A DNA stretch of 40,638 nucleotides from Mycobacterium sp. GTDB taxonomy: Bacteria; Actinomycetota; Actinomycetes; Mycobacteriales; Mycobacteriaceae. The stretch spans positions 1 through 40,638 of the forward strand of contig JAGQTU010000032.1 of NCBI GenBank assembly GCA_020438865.1. Direction: 5' to 3'. Below are positions 39,046-40,638 of this stretch, piece after piece. The position numbers and the translations under genes were made by a program. Positions within the stretch are counted from its first letter, which is position 1. The number at the start of each line of letters is the position of its first letter. The notes under the pieces are model-generated. The model worked only from the letters and a program-made list of their open reading frames with translations. It was not told where the DNA came from and did not search any database.

Positions 39046-40299
39046 GTGAGCGAGCGATTCCTGGTGACCGGTGGCAACCGGTTGTCCGGCGAGGTGGCCG
39101 TCGGGGGTGCGAAGAACAGCGTCCTCAAGCTGATGGCGGCCAGCCTGCTCGCCGAGGGCACCACCACGATCACCAACTGCCCCGACATTCTGGACGTCCC
39201 CCTGATGGCCGAGGTGCTGCGGGGTTTGGGTGCCAATGTCGAGCTGGACGGCTCGGTGGTACGGATCACCTCACCCGACGAACCGAAGTACGAGGCCGAC
39301 TTCGCCGCCGTCCGCCAGTTCCGGGCGTCGGTGTGCGTGCTCGGCCCGCTGGTCGGCCGCTGCAAGCGCGCCCGCGTCGCCCTGCCGGGCGGTGACGCCA
39401 TCGGGTCGCGTCCGCTGGACATGCACCAGTCCGGGCTGCGACAGCTCGGCGCCGACTGCAACATCGAGCACGGCTGCGTGGTCGCCTCCGCGGACAAGCT
39501 GCACGGCGCCGAGATCCAGCTGGAATTCCCGTCGGTGGGCGCGACCGAGAACATCCTGATGGCCGCGGTGGTCGCCGACGGCGTGACCACGATCCACAAC
39601 GCCGCGCGCGAACCCGACGTCGTCGACTTGTGCACGATGCTCAACCAGATGGGCGCACAGATCGAGGGCGCCGGCACCCCGACCTTGACGATCACCGGTG
39701 TGCCGAAATTGCATCCGACCGAGCATCGGGTGATCGGGGACCGCATCGTGGCGGCGACCTGGGGTATCGCCGCGGCGATGACCCGGGGTGACGTCTCGGT
39801 CACCGGTGTCGATCCGGGCCACCTGCAGTTGGTGTTGCACAAGCTGCACGACGCGGGCGCAACCGTGACCCAGCACGACGACGGCTTCCGGGTGGTGCAG
39901 TACGAGCGGCCCAAGGCGGCCAACGTCGCCACCCTGCCGTTCCCGGGTTTCCCGACCGACCTGCAGCCGATGGCCATCGCGCTGGCGTCGGTCGCCGACG
40001 GCACGTCGATGATCACCGAGAACGTCTTCGAAGCGCGGTTCCGCTTCGTGGAGGAGATGATCCGGCTCGGTGCGGACGCCCGCACCGACGGCCATCACGC
40101 GGTGGTGCGCGGCATTCCGCAGCTGTCCAGCGCGCCGGTGTGGTCCTCCGACATCCGGGCCGGTGCCGGCCTGGTACTGGCCGGGCTGGTCGCCGACGGG
40201 GAGACCGAGGTGCACGACGTGTTCCACATCGACCGCGGCTATCCGCTGTTCGTCGAGAACCTGGTCAGTCTCGGCGCCGAGATCGAGCGGGTACAGTAG
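39046..40299 (+). CDS. murA: UDP-N-acetylglucosamine 1-carboxyvinyltransferase MurA, Asp117 form
   Basis: First committed step of peptidoglycan synthesis: transfers enolpyruvate from PEP to UDP-GlcNAc in the cytoplasm. It has 417 residues. [14 protein letters not shown] near residues 20-33 and the [10 protein letters not shown] segment are family marks. The residue that is Cys in fosfomycin-sensitive enzymes is Asp117 here ([10 protein letters not shown]), the known natural resistance form of mycobacteria. The end, [38 protein letters not shown], is complete. The start is GTG 39046, probably leaderless. The rRNA operon lies directly downstream, the conserved murA-rrn order of mycobacterial rrnA. 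Confidence 0.98.
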   Translation: MSERFLVTGGNRLSGEVAVGGAKNSVLKLMAASLLAEGTTTITNCPDILDVPLMAEVLRGLGANVELDGSVVRITSPDEPKYEADFAAVRQFRASVCVLGPLVGRCKRARVALPGGDAIGSRPLDMHQSGLRQLGADCNIEHGCVVASADKLHGAEIQLEFPSVGATENILMAAVVADGVTTIHNAAREPDVVDLCTMLNQMGAQIEGAGTPTLTITGVPKLHPTEHRVIGDRIVAATWGIAAAMTRGDVSVTGVDPGHLQLVLHKLHDAGATVTQHDDGFRVVQYERPKAANVATLPFPGFPTDLQPMAIALASVADGTSMITENVFEARFRFVEEMIRLGADARTDGHHAVVRGIPQLSSAPVWSSDIRAGAGLVLAGLVADGETEVHDVFHIDRGYPLFVENLVSLGAEIERVQ

Positions 40300-40352
40300 T
40301 AGACCGAGCGGGATCCGCGCCGGACCTTTGCAAAATTGGCTGGCAGCGGGGA

Positions 40353-40381
40353 TTGACCTCGCCCCCTAGTTGAAGTAAGCT
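40353..40381 (+). promoter_or_regulatory. rRNA operon promoter (P3/PCL1 type)
   Basis: TTGACC (40353-40358) and TAAGCT (40376-40381) are 17 nt apart and are followed by GGCAGGGTTGCC, the conserved sequence after the rrn promoter that I recall from M. tuberculosis. A start near 40388 is expected. I see no second strong promoter between murA and here. Confidence 0.8.
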
Positions 40382-40387
40382 GGCAGG

Positions 40388-40594
40388 GTTGCCTGCTCGC
40401 GGGTTTCGCGGGTGTGTTGTTTGAGAACTCAATAGTGTGTTTGGTGGTTTTTGTTTGTTGTTTTTGCCATGCCTGTGGGGGGACTCCCCGTCTTCCCTGT
40501 GTGGGTGTGGTTTTTTTGATGCCAGTTTGTTTGGTGTCTTTTTGTCTGGTCAGATTTTTCTGATTCGAATTCTGCCTGGGTTTTCACCTGGGGG
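40388..40594 (+). promoter_or_regulatory. rRNA leader with boxB-like hairpin and boxA antitermination region
   Basis: A boxB-like hairpin forms from CTCGCG (40396-40401) and CGCGGG (40407-40412). The boxA region TGTTTGAGAACTCAATAG (40417-40434) matches the conserved actinobacterial element for Nus-factor antitermination. The rest, to 40594, is very T-rich on the plus strand and holds small hairpins such as TCAGA-TTTT-TCTGA at 40549-40562. It probably pairs with sequence beyond the window for RNase III processing of pre-16S RNA. Confidence 0.75.
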
Positions 40595-40638
40595 TTTTTG
40601 TTTGGAGAGTTTGATCCTGGCTCAGGACGAACGCTGGC
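40595..40638 (+). rRNA. rrs: 16S ribosomal RNA, 5' end only
   Basis: The last 44 bases hold GAGAGTTTGATCCTGGCTCA and GGACGAACGCTGGC, the universal 5' end of bacterial 16S rRNA, preceded by TTTTTGTTTG as in other mycobacteria. The gene continues beyond the window. The exact mature 5' end may differ by a few bases. Confidence 0.97.

Overview
The window is chromosomal DNA of a Mycobacterium, probably a Mycolicibacterium-type environmental species. The evidence is high GC content, many GTG starts, many TANNNT -10 boxes 6-8 nt before start codons (leaderless mRNAs), a fused b-delta subunit (AtpH), a gamma-subunit loop and an alpha-subunit tail typical of mycobacterial ATP synthase, MurA with Asp117, and gene order like M. 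tuberculosis Rv1283c to rrs (from memory, not searched). I cannot name the species: only the first ~44 nt of 16S rRNA are present.

Layout. 1-797 (minus): start of the oligopeptide permease gene oppB, cut by the window edge. 1142-1417: small proline-tailed membrane-anchored protein. 1550-5903: beta-carbonic anhydrase, then the sulfate-activation operon cysD-cysNC-cysQ, in which cysD and cysNC are separated by four tandem 32-bp units that read as overlapping micro-ORFs. 5947-6414: Rrf2 regulator. 6424-12093: an accessory stretch with an acetyltransferase, a TDT-family anion channel/transporter, an operon of three flavin/F420-type enzymes including a lactate 2-monooxygenase homologue, and a convergent P450. 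12094-12798: a non-coding stretch with tRNA-Arg(CCG), a strong terminator, a candidate small RNA and a perfect dyad at the argS promoter.

12799-19256: argS-lysA-hom-thrC-thrB, tightly packed or overlapping, linking arginyl-tRNA synthetase to the lysine and threonine branches of the aspartate pathway. 19530-21416: rho, with a ~210-nt leader carrying an overlapping uORF. 21423-25366: a second accessory stretch with a DUF3298 lipoprotein, a DinB/maleylpyruvate isomerase-like protein, a TetR regulator and a divergent FadD-type acyl-CoA ligase. 25506-29696: rpmE, prfA, prmC, a Sua5/TsaC gene and wecA (translation and cell-wall initiation).

29944-37919: the atpIBEFHAGDC operon for F1Fo-ATP synthase. 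A perfect hairpin precedes atpE, and a second copy of the cysD-cysNC repeat head lies between atpD and atpC. 37934-38377: DUF2550 protein. 38392-38985 (minus): PduO-type cobalamin adenosyltransferase. 39046-40299: murA. 40300-40638: the rRNA promoter, the antitermination leader and the 5' end of 16S rRNA.

The most unusual structure is the MIRU-like element, found at two operon junctions (3198-3327 and 37488-37553), which inserts TGATG-coupled micro-ORFs between genes whose products work together.
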